Part shown: positions 17,363-28,104 of the stretch, piece by piece
How the letters are laid out: each line of letters begins with the position of its first letter
Position numbering within the stretch: the first letter of the stretch is position 1
From: JAJFJD01 sp965228425
GTDB taxonomy: Bacteria > Pseudomonadota > Alphaproteobacteria > UBA8366
Length of the DNA: 64,000 nt
Reading direction: 5' to 3'
NCBI GenBank assembly: GCA_965228425.1
Contig: OZ245815.1
Span: 2,728,001 to 2,792,000 of the forward strand
The notes under the pieces: model-generated
Told to the model about the DNA's origin: nothing
Seen by the model: the letters and a program-made list of their open reading frames with translations, nothing else
Database searches by the model: none
Translations under genes and position numbers: made by a program

Positions 17363-20300
17363 TTATTCCTGTCCCGTTGGCCGCTCGGGACGTCGGATTA
17401 CGTCGGTTACGGCCTCGACGCCACCGAGCGCAATGCGGCCCAACTTATGGAAATCGCTTTCGATGCGAATATTGAAGGCGAAAGGATAGCCGTCATAGAC
17501 CGCCGGATTTGCGCCGTCCATGCGCAACATGATCGCGCCGGTCCCGCTCGCCTCCTTGGTCAGTTCCATGCTCAATTTCTTGTACCGGAAATCCGACAGG
17601 ACCTGGGCGACGGTGCCGACCGTATCCTCGCGGTTCGAAAGTTGCTGCTGCAGCGCTGTGCCGGTGTATTTCAGTTTCCCGGGGCCTTCCGCGTTCAACG
17701 TTCCTTTACCGATGGTCAGGTCTTCGCCGAGCAGCCGCACCGGCACCTTGCCGGTGATGCGGCCGGTACCCTCCAACCCTTCCAGCCCGATGAGCTGAAA
17801 GACTTGAGCCAGATCGACCGATTGCACGTAGATCATGCCATCCGCGTCCAATTCCTCGCCGGGCTTGACCAGGCCACGCGTCCGCATGCGGCCGCCCGCG
17901 AACCCGACGTCCAAATCCTGGACCGCGACCGCACCGTCTTCGCGGAGCTGGAATTCAAGCTGGATCGGCAGCGGGCCGAGTTCCCCGACAGTGACGGTTC
18001 CGTTGATGCGCTGGCGCGGCGGCATCGACAGGGGGACGAGTTCGATGAAGTTCACGGTCCCCTCGAGGTCGTCGAGTTTCATGTCCGCCGTGTGCAGGCT
18101 CAACTTGTCCAACTGCAGCGCCATCTGCCCGGAGACGACATCCTTGTCCCACAGCAGATGTCCTTTCATCGAACTGGCGCCCTTGGCGACCTCGAATATC
18201 TGCGCGGCCGGCGGGAAAAGATCGGCGATTGTGTATTTCTTGGTTTCAAGCCGGAAGCGCGGTATGCGGAAGTCGACCCGCCCGCTGCTGGTCTTCAAGT
18301 TGTGCCGCAGCGTGGCACGGGCCTTGAGCGGACTGTACCGTTGCCGGGCCTGAAGCGTCATGCGCAGGGTCTGCTTCTCGACCTGTCCCTTGGCCGAGAA
18401 GGATAGGGGGGTCGTTAGGGGAGGCTGCCCGGCATGCCGGATGTCGCCCGCCTCGAACCCGAACTTGACGCCGTTGGCGATGCCCTCCACCGAGGCGTTG
18501 ATTCCGTGCGCCGATAGTTGCGATTTCGGCAGCTCGACCACGGCGCCGGTGGCGTAAAGCTGGTATTGGGCGTTTTCGTCTTGTCGGCTGATCAATTGCG
18601 GGATGGTTAGTCGGATGGGTTGTTTCTCACCCTCCGGTTGGATGTAACCGTCAGCGTCCAGGTGCGCGAAGGTCAGGGCGTGATAGATCCCTGAAAGGTC
18701 CGTCGGTACCGTGATGTGGTTCTTGTCGCCGGTCAGTTGCAGCGTCAGCCCGGTCGGCAGCACCAAACCGCTGTCGTTTCGCACGTTCTTCAGGAAGAGC
18801 GTGCTGTCGAATCCGGGGATGAATTGGTGTCCTCGTGCGCCGGACGTCAGCCGTCCGTCCAGCGACAGCAGCGCCTCGTCGAAAAGTGTTCCGCCAAACG
18901 AACGCTTGTCGAGTTTCGCGGCGATTGCGACCTTTCCTTGCTGATGCCCGCTGCTGCCGTTGAAGCCTTTCAGCGTGATCTCAACGCTGTCCTTCGCCGT
19001 TCTGGCCGCATTTGCACCCGGGATCGCCAATCCGGTGGTGTCCAATTTAACCGCGCCGTCGAGCCGCACATCGCCGGGCCAAGGCGCGGCCCCGTCTTCC
19101 ATCGCATCGGCGATCAGCAGTGGTTGCGTAATCCGGCCGGCTAGGAAGACATTCGCATTGCCCTTGATGCCCTTGGATCCTTGGACCGACGTCAGCAGCG
19201 GAGTCGCATCGAAAGCGCCGCGAAGCGTGAAGATCACCGGGTCGGCCCGGTCGGTTGGATGACCCTCGGACTGCATCGAGATGGTGCCGTCGCGCCATGC
19301 CAATTTCGCGTTGATGCTGTGCCGTGCAGCGCCTTTGCCGAGGTCGAGTGCAAGGGTATTCGTGTCGTCGATGAGTTCGAGGTTCAAGTCGCCGGCGACC
19401 GGCAGCCCCTTCGACAGCCGCACGTCGCGAACCTGCGCCACCGGGCCGGCGCCGATCGTCAGCGACAGCCGCTCCTTGGTCAGGACGTAGGCGCCGTTGA
19501 GCGTGACATTTGCTTTGGTAAAGCCGATCTCCGGCGTATTCCGCTTAGCCGCGTCGAAGGATAGCTTGAACGATCCCTTCGACCCGTCATTGGTGGTTAC
19601 GAGGTCGGCGAAATCGAAGTTTAGGACGTCCGGGTCGGCCATCGGTATGGCCGTGCCGTCGATTGCGAGTCTTTCAAGACCCAGGCGAACCTGACCATTC
19701 ACCGCAAGGTCGGGTGGAATCGCCACCCGGCCGGAGGGGTGCTTCTCCAGGAAGAAAAGGGGGTCTTGTACCGTCGCGTTTACCGCAAGCGACACATAAC
19801 CGGCGGTCCGAACGCGTTTGCGGGCGAGCAGATTCGCGGCGAAGGTGGCATCCACGCTCCCCGCAACATGAAGTTCGAACGGATCGCCGTCGGGATCGAG
19901 TGGACCGGTGCCGATCAGGGTGACGAAGCCGTGCGGTGCCGCGATGGCGGAGTCGACCGACAGGATGCCGTTCTCGAATCCGACATCGACGCGGCTTGGT
20001 TCAAAGATTTCGCCGCTGGTCTGGATACGAATGAGATCGAAGCCGGCCTGTAGCGATAGAAGACCCGCAAGGGTCGCCGAAAAGGAGCCCGATCCTTCGA
20101 TCCTGTCGACTTTAACCTGGCGATCATCGGCTTCAATGGCGAGGCCCGCGATGTTGATCGAATCGACGATGCCCTCGATCCAGTCGTCCACCGCATAGGT
20201 AGCGCGGATCGAGTCGACGGAGACGGTCTGATCCGACACGATCCGCAAATCCTTCATACGGATATGGTCGGTCTCGAGGCTCTCGACGGTGACGGAAACC

Positions 20301-20494
20301 GACTTGGTCTTACTGTCTTTGAGGTAGGCGGCGATGACCCATTCGGCCACGTCCGTCCGGTTGGCCCAGGCGAGCGCGATGCCCACGATGGACAGGATGA
20401 TGAATAGGGCGACACCTGCCGAGGAAAAAGCCAACCACCTTTTCCAACGGCTTTTCCTCGGGGGAGCCGCGGGTTGCTTTTCCGGTTCCGTCAT
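17363..20494 (-). CDS. ydbH: YdbH-like AsmA-superfamily intermembrane lipid transport protein
   Basis: A 1043-residue inner-membrane-anchored protein of the YdbH (dicarboxylate-transport domain) family. One membrane segment lies near residues 22-44 (FSSAGVALFIILSIVGIALAWA). The remainder is repetitive beta-rich sequence expected to form a long hydrophobic groove through the periplasm. The C-terminal hallmark is GLEGTGRITGKVPVRLLGEDLTIGKGTLNAEGPGKLKY followed by YKKLSMELTKEASGTGAIMLRMDGANP. Length is slightly above E. coli YdbH (about 880). It is the first gene of the ydbH-ynbE-ydbL set, 73 bases after the coxM stop on the same strand. Confidence 0.9.
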   Translation of the reverse strand: MTEPEKQPAAPPRKSRWKRWLAFSSAGVALFIILSIVGIALAWANRTDVAEWVIAAYLKDSKTKSVSVTVESLETDHIRMKDLRIVSDQTVSVDSIRATYAVDDWIEGIVDSINIAGLAIEADDRQVKVDRIEGSGSFSATLAGLLSLQAGFDLIRIQTSGEIFEPSRVDVGFENGILSVDSAIAAPHGFVTLIGTGPLDPDGDPFELHVAGSVDATFAANLLARKRVRTAGYVSLAVNATVQDPLFFLEKHPSGRVAIPPDLAVNGQVRLGLERLAIDGTAIPMADPDVLNFDFADLVTTNDGSKGSFKLSFDAAKRNTPEIGFTKANVTLNGAYVLTKERLSLTIGAGPVAQVRDVRLSKGLPVAGDLNLELIDDTNTLALDLGKGAARHSINAKLAWRDGTISMQSEGHPTDRADPVIFTLRGAFDATPLLTSVQGSKGIKGNANVFLAGRITQPLLIADAMEDGAAPWPGDVRLDGAVKLDTTGLAIPGANAARTAKDSVEITLKGFNGSSGHQQGKVAIAAKLDKRSFGGTLFDEALLSLDGRLTSGARGHQFIPGFDSTLFLKNVRNDSGLVLPTGLTLQLTGDKNHITVPTDLSGIYHALTFAHLDADGYIQPEGEKQPIRLTIPQLISRQDENAQYQLYATGAVVELPKSQLSAHGINASVEGIANGVKFGFEAGDIRHAGQPPLTTPLSFSAKGQVEKQTLRMTLQARQRYSPLKARATLRHNLKTSSGRVDFRIPRFRLETKKYTIADLFPPAAQIFEVAKGASSMKGHLLWDKDVVSGQMALQLDKLSLHTADMKLDDLEGTVNFIELVPLSMPPRQRINGTVTVGELGPLPIQLEFQLREDGAVAVQDLDVGFAGGRMRTRGLVKPGEELDADGMIYVQSVDLAQVFQLIGLEGLEGTGRITGKVPVRLLGEDLTIGKGTLNAEGPGKLKYTGTALQQQLSNREDTVGTVAQVLSDFRYKKLSMELTKEASGTGAIMLRMDGANPAVYDGYPFAFNIRIESDFHKLGRIALGGVEAVTDVIRRPERPTGQE

Positions 20495-20567
20495 CTCTGT
20501 TTCATCAAGTAAGAAGGCCGGAGCCTATAACGGCCCCGGCCCCCTGCCAACCCGGTCGAAATCCGGT

Positions 20568-21365
20568 TCATCCGGCCGCGGCAACCGCTCTCTTTGCCAT
20601 CACCGTGATCAGATGCGCGCGATATTCCGCACTCGCGTGGATGTCGGTGTTCAAATCGTCGTCCGGCACCGAAATCCCCTCGATCGCGTCCGCGGAGAAG
20701 TTGCCGGACAGCGCCGATTCCATGTCCGCGACCCGGAAAACGCCGTCTTGTCCCGCACCGGTCACGGCGACGTGCACGCCGCCGCCGGTCTCGGCGACGA
20801 ATACGCCAACTAACGCATAGCGCGATGCGGGATTGGGGAATTTCATGTAGGCGGCCCGTTTCGGGACCGGAAAACGCACGGCTGTAATGACTTCGTCTTC
20901 TTCCAACGCCGTTTCGAACAGACCGACGAAGAAATTTTCGGCGGTCAGTTCGCGGGAGTTGGTGACGATCGTTGCGCCGAGGGCGACACATCCCGCCGGA
21001 TAATCGGCCGCGGGGTCATTGTTGGCGATCGAGCCGCCGATCGTCCCGCGATGCCGCACCTGAGCGTCGCCGATATTGTCTGCAAGCGCGGCGAGCGCGG
21101 GAATGGCCTGCTTGACGTCAGCGGACGCCGCGACCGCGGCGTGCGTGGTCATGGCGCCGATCGTGACGCTGTTGCCGTCGACCGAAATGCCGACGAGATC
21201 GCCCGCGCCCGACAGGTCGATGAGGTCGGAAGGGCTCGCCAATCGCTGCTTCAACGTCGGGATCAAGGTCATCCCGCCGGCGACCAGCTTGCCGTCTTCC
21301 GCCGCCTTGATCTTGTCCGCGGCGTCCGCGACCGATTCGGCGCGATGATAGTTGAAGTCATACAT
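20568..21365 (-). CDS. coxM: CO-dehydrogenase-family FAD-binding medium subunit
   Basis: A 265-residue flavoprotein subunit of a molybdenum hydroxylase. FAD-binding motifs AGGMTLIPTLKQR (about 29-41) and TIGGSIANNDPAADYPAG (about 107-124) are both intact, followed by the CODH_FAD C-terminal part. It passes electrons from the [2Fe-2S] clusters of CoxS to FAD and on to an acceptor. It is the last of the structural genes (order G-S-L-M on the minus strand), 30 bases after coxL, so they should share one transcript. Starts MYDFNYHRA, typical for CoxM. Confidence 0.92.
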   Translation of the reverse strand: MYDFNYHRAESVADAADKIKAAEDGKLVAGGMTLIPTLKQRLASPSDLIDLSGAGDLVGISVDGNSVTIGAMTTHAAVAASADVKQAIPALAALADNIGDAQVRHRGTIGGSIANNDPAADYPAGCVALGATIVTNSRELTAENFFVGLFETALEEDEVITAVRFPVPKRAAYMKFPNPASRYALVGVFVAETGGGVHVAVTGAGQDGVFRVADMESALSGNFSADAIEGISVPDDDLNTDIHASAEYRAHLITVMAKRAVAAAG

Positions 21366-21395
21366 TCTCGTGTTCTCCCAATCCTCGACGAACGC

Positions 21396-23756
<2,361 letters not shown>

Positions 23757-23784
23757 TGGTGGTTCCTCCCGCCGGCAGCCGTAA

Positions 23785-24258
23785 TCAGCCGCCGCGCATC
23801 GCTTTAGCGCCAGCTTCGATGGATTTGACGATGTTGTGGTAGCCCGTGCACCGGCACAGATTGCCTTCGAGCCATTCGCGGATTTCCTTCTCCGAGGGAT
23901 CAGGGTTTTCCTGAACCAGGTCGATCGCGCTCATGACCATCCCCGGGGTGCAGAAGCCGCACTGCAGGCCGTGATTTTCGCGAAAGGCCGCCTGCATCGG
24001 ATGCAGCTCATCGCCGTTGGCGAGGCCTTCGATTGTCGTGACCTCGGCGCCATCCGCCTGAACGGCCAGCATGGTGCAACTCTTGATCGACGTGCCGTTC
24101 ACATGCACGCAGCAGGCGCCGCATTGGCTGGTATCACATCCGACATGCGTACCCGTCAGCCGCAAATGTTCGCGAAGAAACTGAACAAGCAAGGTGCGGC
24201 CTTCGACTTCACCGCTGACAGCCTTGCCGTTCACCGTCATTGAAACGGTGTAGGACAT
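23785..24258 (-). CDS. coxS: CO-dehydrogenase-family [2Fe-2S] small subunit
   Basis: A 157-residue iron-sulfur subunit. The plant-type ferredoxin cluster is bound by Cys41, Cys46, Cys49 (GCDTSQCGACC) and Cys61. The second, all-helical cluster uses Cys100, Cys103 (CGFCTPGM), Cys135 and Cys137 (CRCTG). It relays electrons from the molybdenum site of CoxL to the FAD of CoxM. ATG 24258 (MSYTVSMTVNG) was chosen over an upstream in-frame codon at 24282 because GGGAG lies about 9 bases before it and the extension is not family-like. It lies 28 bases before coxL and 140 bases after coxG. Confidence 0.94.
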   Translation of the reverse strand: MSYTVSMTVNGKAVSGEVEGRTLLVQFLREHLRLTGTHVGCDTSQCGACCVHVNGTSIKSCTMLAVQADGAEVTTIEGLANGDELHPMQAAFRENHGLQCGFCTPGMVMSAIDLVQENPDPSEKEIREWLEGNLCRCTGYHNIVKSIEAGAKAMRGG

Positions 24259-24367
24259 ATTTGGTAACTCCCTAGCCTCCAAGGGTGCGGGCGTTTACCC
24301 GCGCTCCTCGTCCGCCGGTTGCGGCAGACATCTTTCCCTAGCGTTATGAAAGAGTGTGGAGTCCGCT

Positions 24368-24385
24368 CGCCTTTTGGTCAAGGCG
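24368..24385. repeat. Short inverted repeat between coxG and coxS
   Basis: CGCCTT (24368-24373) and AAGGCG (24380-24385) form a 6-bp stem with a 6-base loop in the 140-base coxG-coxS spacer. No T-run follows on either strand. It could moderate read-through or protect the coxSLM message; function is a guess. Confidence 0.25.
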
Positions 24386-24398
24386 TAGCCGACCCGGA

Positions 24399-25082
24399 TT
24401 ATTGTTGAAACGCCCACAAGGCGATTAAAACGAGCACGATGACCCCACCAACCCAAACCATGGGGGGCAAGCCTTTCTTTGAGTCCGAGGTGGCTGGCCG
24501 ATCCGCCGGTGACGGCGCCGCGGGGGTGGCATCTCCTCGTGCCGGTACGTCTTCGGTGGGAGGGGAGCCGGCTTTTTCGGTGGTAACGGGCCGGTCCGCC
24601 GGTGTCGGCGCATCCGGTGCCGGCGATGCGTCGTTGGACGCAGGTCCGCCGACCACCTCGGCGAACTTCCCGAAGAACTCGTTGGCCATTTTCTTCGACG
24701 TCGAATCGATCAGCCGGCTGCCGATTTGGGCGAGCTTTCCGCCCACCGTCGCGTTGACGTCATAGGTGAGGATCGTATCGCTACCGTCTTCCGCCAACGC
24801 GACTTTCGCGCCGCCCTTTGCGAATCCTGCCGCGCCGCCGGTACCTTCGCCGGAGATCGTGTAACCGTTCGGCGGGTCCATGTCCGACAGCGTCACCGCG
24901 CCGCTGAACTTGGCTTTCACCGGTCCGACCTTGGCCGTCACCTTGGCCGAGAACTCCGTGTCTGAGGTCTTCTCGATTTCATCGCAGCCCGGAATGCACT
25001 GTTTCAGGACGTCCGGGTCGTTCAGCGCTTGCCACACCGCCTCGCGCGTTGCCGGGATTCGATACTCTCCGGTCATTTCCAT
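24399..25082 (-). CDS. coxG: CoxG-like SRPBCC protein with C-terminal membrane anchor
   Basis: A 227-residue protein. The first ~150 residues are an SRPBCC/CoxG domain (MEMTGEYRIPATREAVWQALNDPDVLKQCIPGCDEI... GGKLAQIGSRLIDSTSKKMANEFFGKF). A low-complexity Pro/Ala/Asp linker and one C-terminal membrane segment (PPMVWVGGVIVLVLIALWAFQQ) follow. CoxG links CO dehydrogenase to the membrane in Oligotropha, and a mycobacterial homologue carries quinone to the enzyme. A similar electron-handover role is likely here. ATG 25082 has GGGGGA 8 bases upstream. It is first in the structural gene set G-S-L-M. Confidence 0.92.
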   Translation of the reverse strand: MEMTGEYRIPATREAVWQALNDPDVLKQCIPGCDEIEKTSDTEFSAKVTAKVGPVKAKFSGAVTLSDMDPPNGYTISGEGTGGAAGFAKGGAKVALAEDGSDTILTYDVNATVGGKLAQIGSRLIDSTSKKMANEFFGKFAEVVGGPASNDASPAPDAPTPADRPVTTEKAGSPPTEDVPARGDATPAAPSPADRPATSDSKKGLPPMVWVGGVIVLVLIALWAFQQ

Positions 25083-25265
25083 TGTCGTATTCCCCCGTTG
25101 CTTGCGTGGCGCGGGCGAGGCCCGAACGGCCACGACCATAATTCTCAGGCCGCCGACTGGCAATTAGCGATGTACCGACGGCCACGCCCCAGGTGTCGAA
25201 GAGACATCTCGGTGTGGCGTCTTGGGCGTTGCTGTATAGTATGCCGGTTGGACGTGGGGGGTAAT

Positions 25266-25787
25266 ATGGCATCCAGCGCCGTTGAATCAACGATCGACAT
25301 CGCTTTTTGGTTTATCAATCGGGCCAGCGCCGAAGACTCGTATCTGCAACCGCATAAGCTGCAGCGGCTGCTGTATCTGGCGCAAGGATACTACGCACAG
25401 GAACAGTACGGCCGGAAGCTGATGCCCGCGACGTTCGTGGTGCATGAACTCGGGCCGATCGAGCCGAATGTCTTTCGCATTTTCGAAGAAGGCCGACCGG
25501 CAATCGTATTTGTCGCTCCGCCGCCGGAAGTAGAGGATTTCCTGGAGCGGATTTGGCGCCGGTTCAGCGGTCATGCGGTCGACCGCCTCAACGCCATGAT
25601 TCTGGATCAACCCGCGTACAAGGTGGCGGTCATGGCGGGCGAGGGCGAGGAAATTCCCTTCGCGTCCATGCAGGAGACCTTCAAAATCAAGGAAAAGGAG
25701 AAAGCCGACACGACGGTCCGCACCGCGGACGGACGTACGGTCGAGAAATGGATTCCGACCCGGTCGGTCCGCCGGCGTCCGCAGTGA
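25266..25787 (+). CDS. Panacea/SocA-like (DUF4065) domain protein
   Basis: A 173-residue soluble protein with a DUF4065/Panacea domain, seen in HKLQRLLYLAQGYYAQEQYGRKLMPATFVVHELGPIEPNVFRIF. In Caulobacter, SocA of this family is an antitoxin that delivers its toxin to the ClpXP protease; Panacea domains are found as antitoxins of diverse toxins. No toxin-like gene is adjacent, so this is an orphan. Upstream is coxG (divergent) and downstream, 159 bases away, is the Mrp operon. ATG 25266 follows a G-rich tract (GGGGGTAAT). The C-terminal ~50 residues are charged (IKEKEKADTTVRTADGRTVEKW). Confidence 0.72.
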   Translation: MASSAVESTIDIAFWFINRASAEDSYLQPHKLQRLLYLAQGYYAQEQYGRKLMPATFVVHELGPIEPNVFRIFEEGRPAIVFVAPPPEVEDFLERIWRRFSGHAVDRLNAMILDQPAYKVAVMAGEGEEIPFASMQETFKIKEKEKADTTVRTADGRTVEKWIPTRSVRRRPQ

Positions 25788-25946
25788 TTCGTTCCGTCCC
25801 GTGCACGCGGCGCGGCTAAAGTCGCGGTAGCGGCACAAAGAGTCCGGATGAGTCTTGGCGACCCGGTAACTGTTCGGCATACTGCGGGCAAAATCGCATC
25901 CAGGTCGGATTTGTGGTGCGGTACAACGATGAGGCAGGGAGAGAGG

Positions 25947-26504
25947 ATGGCGGAGACTTCCTCGCAACCCGGTGCGGCGGCGCAAGGGGGGCAAGATAAG
26001 GGGCAGCGGCCCAAGCGGGTCGACCACGTCGGTCGCGCGCTCTCGCTTGCGGTTATCCTATTCGTTACATGGTTGTTGCTGTCGGGCCACTATCAAGCAT
26101 TCGTGGTGACACTCGGCGTGCTGTCTTGCCTCGTGATCGTCTTCGTCACGGTACGCATGGACGTGCTGGACCGCGAAGCGCTGCCGATTCATCTGACGTG
26201 GGGCGCCGTGCCCTACTGGCTCTGGCTGGTAAAGGAAATCTGGATCGCGGCCATCGACGTCACCAAGGTGATCCTGTCCCCGAAATTGCCGATCAGTCCC
26301 CGAATGGCACAACTGACATCGACCCAGAAATCCGAACTGGGGCAGGTCATCTACGCCAATTCCATCACGCTGACGCCTGGTACGTTTACCATCCGCGTCT
26401 TTGACGACCAATTGCTGGTGCACGCCCTGACCCAGGAAGGCGTTGACGGGTTGTTGACGGGCGAGATGGACCGGCGCGTTACCAAGATGGAGGGGCTGAC
26501 GTGA
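25947..26504 (+). CDS. mrpE: Mrp-type antiporter subunit E
   Basis: A 185-residue MnhE/MrpE subunit. Hydrophobic segments near residues 30-75 are followed by the family core YWLWLVKEIWIAAIDVTKVILSPKLPISPRM and the C-terminal VIYANSITLTPGTFTIRV with LLVHALT. MrpE is a membrane subunit of the multi-protein cation/proton antiporter. It is the first gene of the ten-gene operon. ATG 25947 was preferred over ATG 25929 because GGGAGAGAGG precedes it. The N-terminal ~30 residues are Gln/Gly/Lys-rich, longer than usual for the family. Confidence 0.9.
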   Translation: MAETSSQPGAAAQGGQDKGQRPKRVDHVGRALSLAVILFVTWLLLSGHYQAFVVTLGVLSCLVIVFVTVRMDVLDREALPIHLTWGAVPYWLWLVKEIWIAAIDVTKVILSPKLPISPRMAQLTSTQKSELGQVIYANSITLTPGTFTIRVFDDQLLVHALTQEGVDGLLTGEMDRRVTKMEGLT

Positions 26505-26794
26505 TCTTTGCCGTTGCGACTGTCGCCGTCGTCGTCGCCATGGCGTTGGCCTTGGTGCGGGCCTTCCTCGGTCCGACCGTGTATGACCGGGTGCTTGCCG
26601 TTAACAGCGTCGGGACGAAGACCGTGCTCCTGATCGCGGTTCTCGGGTTCCTGGCGGGCCGGCCCGAGTTCCTCGATATCGCCTTGCTGTATGCACTGAT
26701 CAATTTCATCGGCACGATCGCCGTCCTGAAGTTCATCCGCTATGCCGACATGGGGCAGGCGAGCGGGTCCGGCACCGGTGAGGGGTCGCGGTAA
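26501..26794 (+). CDS. mrpF: Mrp-type antiporter subunit F
   Basis: A 97-residue membrane protein with three predicted helices. The MrpF signature LVRAFLGPTVYDRVLAVNSVGTKTVLLIAVLGFL and the C-terminal DIALLYALINFIGTIAVLKFI are both present. MrpF is a small structural subunit of the Mrp complex, and its conserved Asp in TVYDRV is important in studied homologues. It starts with GTG overlapping the mrpE stop (GTGA) and ends in a TAATG junction with mrpG, so translation is coupled. Confidence 0.92.
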   Translation: MIFAVATVAVVVAMALALVRAFLGPTVYDRVLAVNSVGTKTVLLIAVLGFLAGRPEFLDIALLYALINFIGTIAVLKFIRYADMGQASGSGTGEGSR

Positions 26795-27123
26795 TGGACT
26801 TGGTCATCGATATCTTCGGTTGGCTATTCATCCTGACCGGATGCTTCTTCGCTATCGTCGGCGCGTTGGGTCTTTTGCGTCTGCCGGATGTGTATACGCG
26901 GATCCATAGTGCGGGCGTCGTCGATACGGTGGCGTCGTTCTTCATGTTGGTCGGGTTCTCTTTCTACGCCGGATTGTCGTTGGTGACGGTCAAACTGTTC
27001 CTGATCCTAGCGTTCATCTTCTTTACCAGCCCCACGGCCACGAACGCGCTGGCCAACGCGATGTATTCCCAAGGGATAAAGCCCGCTTCGGTGGATGAGG
27101 AGGACGCGCCATCGAAGCCCTAG
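26794..27123 (+). CDS. mrpG: Mrp-type antiporter subunit G
   Basis: A 109-residue MnhG/MrpG subunit with three membrane helices. The signature GCFFAIVGALGLLRLPDVYTRIHSAGVVDT is seen, then FILAFIFFTSPTATNALANAMY. MrpG is required for assembly of the Mrp complex in studied systems. It shares one base with the mrpF stop (TAATG). Its end overlaps the proposed ATC-initiated start of the next gene by 13 bases. Confidence 0.92.
   Translation: MDLVIDIFGWLFILTGCFFAIVGALGLLRLPDVYTRIHSAGVVDTVASFFMLVGFSFYAGLSLVTVKLFLILAFIFFTSPTATNALANAMYSQGIKPASVDEEDAPSKP
27097..27113 (+). promoter_or_regulatory. Shine-Dalgarno before a proposed ATC start codon
   Basis: GAGGAGG (27097-27103) sits 7 bases upstream of ATC at 27111 in the frame of the DUF4040 Mrp subunit. 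An in-frame TGA at 27096-27098 bounds the possible start. The first ATG (27147) has no Shine-Dalgarno and would remove the conserved N-terminal helix. Confidence 0.5.
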
Positions 27124-27662
27124 TCAACATCCTGCTGCTTGGTTTCATGACGGCCACGATTTTCATGATCGTACGGCTGCACAACCTGTTCGCGGTGGTC
27201 ATGCTCGGCGGTATCTACAGCCTCATGGCGGCCTCGATGTTCGTCGTGCTCGACGCGGTCGACGTGGCGTTTACCGAGGCGGCGGTCGGCGCGGGAATTT
27301 CGACCGTACTCATGTTGGCGGCGCTGTCGCTGACCAAGTCGCAGGAGAAAGTGGCGAGCCGTCACGGTATCCTGCCGCTGCTTGTCGTATTGATCACGGG
27401 CGCCGCGCTGATATATGGCACATTGGACATGCCGCATTACGGCGACCCGAATGCGCCGATCCAACAGCATGTCGCGCCGACCTATCTGGCCGACGCGCAG
27501 ACGAAAACCACCGTTCCGAACGTCGTGACGGCAGTCCTGGCCAGCTATCGCGGGTACGACACGCTGGGCGAAGTGGCCGTGATCTTCACGGCGGGTGTCG
27601 GAGTCATGCTGCTGCTGGGCGGTAAACGCCGCCGGCGCCGTCGTCCGGAGGGCAGCAAGTGA
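27111..27662 (+). CDS. DUF4040 Mrp subunit (MrpA C-terminal / MrpB-N-like)
   Basis: A 183-residue membrane protein of the DUF4040 family, equivalent to the segment that forms the C-terminal part of MrpA in standard Mrp systems. From ATC 27111 it reads IEALVNILLLGFMTATIFMIVRLHNLFAVVMLGGIYSL; related subunits usually open with (M)EALVN-like residues, which supports this start over ATG 27147. Further helices follow (ISTVLMLAALSLTKSQ and TLGEVAVIFTAGVGVMLLLGG). A loop contains NVVTAVLASYRGYDTLGE, typical of the family. It ends in a very basic tail (KRRRRRRPEGSK), expected on the cytoplasmic side. The stop overlaps mrpB by GTGA. Confidence 0.85.
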   Translation: MEALVNILLLGFMTATIFMIVRLHNLFAVVMLGGIYSLMAASMFVVLDAVDVAFTEAAVGAGISTVLMLAALSLTKSQEKVASRHGILPLLVVLITGAALIYGTLDMPHYGDPNAPIQQHVAPTYLADAQTKTTVPNVVTAVLASYRGYDTLGEVAVIFTAGVGVMLLLGGKRRRRRRPEGSK

Positions 27663-28096
27663 GCCATCATTTCGTCATCCGTGTCGTCGGCAAGCTGTTC
27701 ATTCCGTTCATCCTTCTGTTCGGTCTTTATGTGCAGTTCCATGGCGATTTCGGTCCCGGCGGAGGCTTCCAGGCGGGCGTGATTTTCGCCTCGGCCTTCG
27801 TTTTGTACGCCTTGATCTACGGCGTCGAAAAGGCGCGGGAAATTTTGCCGGACGACGTGCTGCGCGTCGGGATCGCCCTGGGCGTGCTGGTCTTCGGCGG
27901 AACGGGCGTCGTCTCGATGATGTTCGGCTTCAACTATCTGGACTATACGCCTTTGGCGGCGACGCCGACCGGCGGCCAGCATATCGGCATTTTCGTCGTG
28001 GAACTCGGCGTCGGTATCACCGTCGCATCGGTCATGGTCACGTTGTTCAATCTCTTCGCCGGCCGCCGCGGCGATGAAGAATTGGACGCGGAGTAG
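27659..28096 (+). CDS. mrpB: Mrp-type antiporter subunit B
   Basis: A 145-residue MnhB/MrpB subunit with four membrane segments. IPFILLFGLYVQFHGDFGPGGGFQAGVIFASAF is the family hallmark, and HIGIFVVELGVGITVASVMVTLF is the last helix. MrpB contacts MrpA and lines part of the ion path in the known structure. It starts with GTG overlapping the stop of the DUF4040 gene, with 8 bases before mrpC. Confidence 0.93.
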   Translation: MSHHFVIRVVGKLFIPFILLFGLYVQFHGDFGPGGGFQAGVIFASAFVLYALIYGVEKAREILPDDVLRVGIALGVLVFGGTGVVSMMFGFNYLDYTPLAATPTGGQHIGIFVVELGVGITVASVMVTLFNLFAGRRGDEELDAE

Positions 28097-28104
28097 GACC
28101 GCCG

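Noticed and set aside
17336..18406. A 356-residue plus-strand open frame over ydbH
   Set aside because: It is a shadow of the YdbH gene, whose conserved C-terminal region is on the minus strand at the same place.
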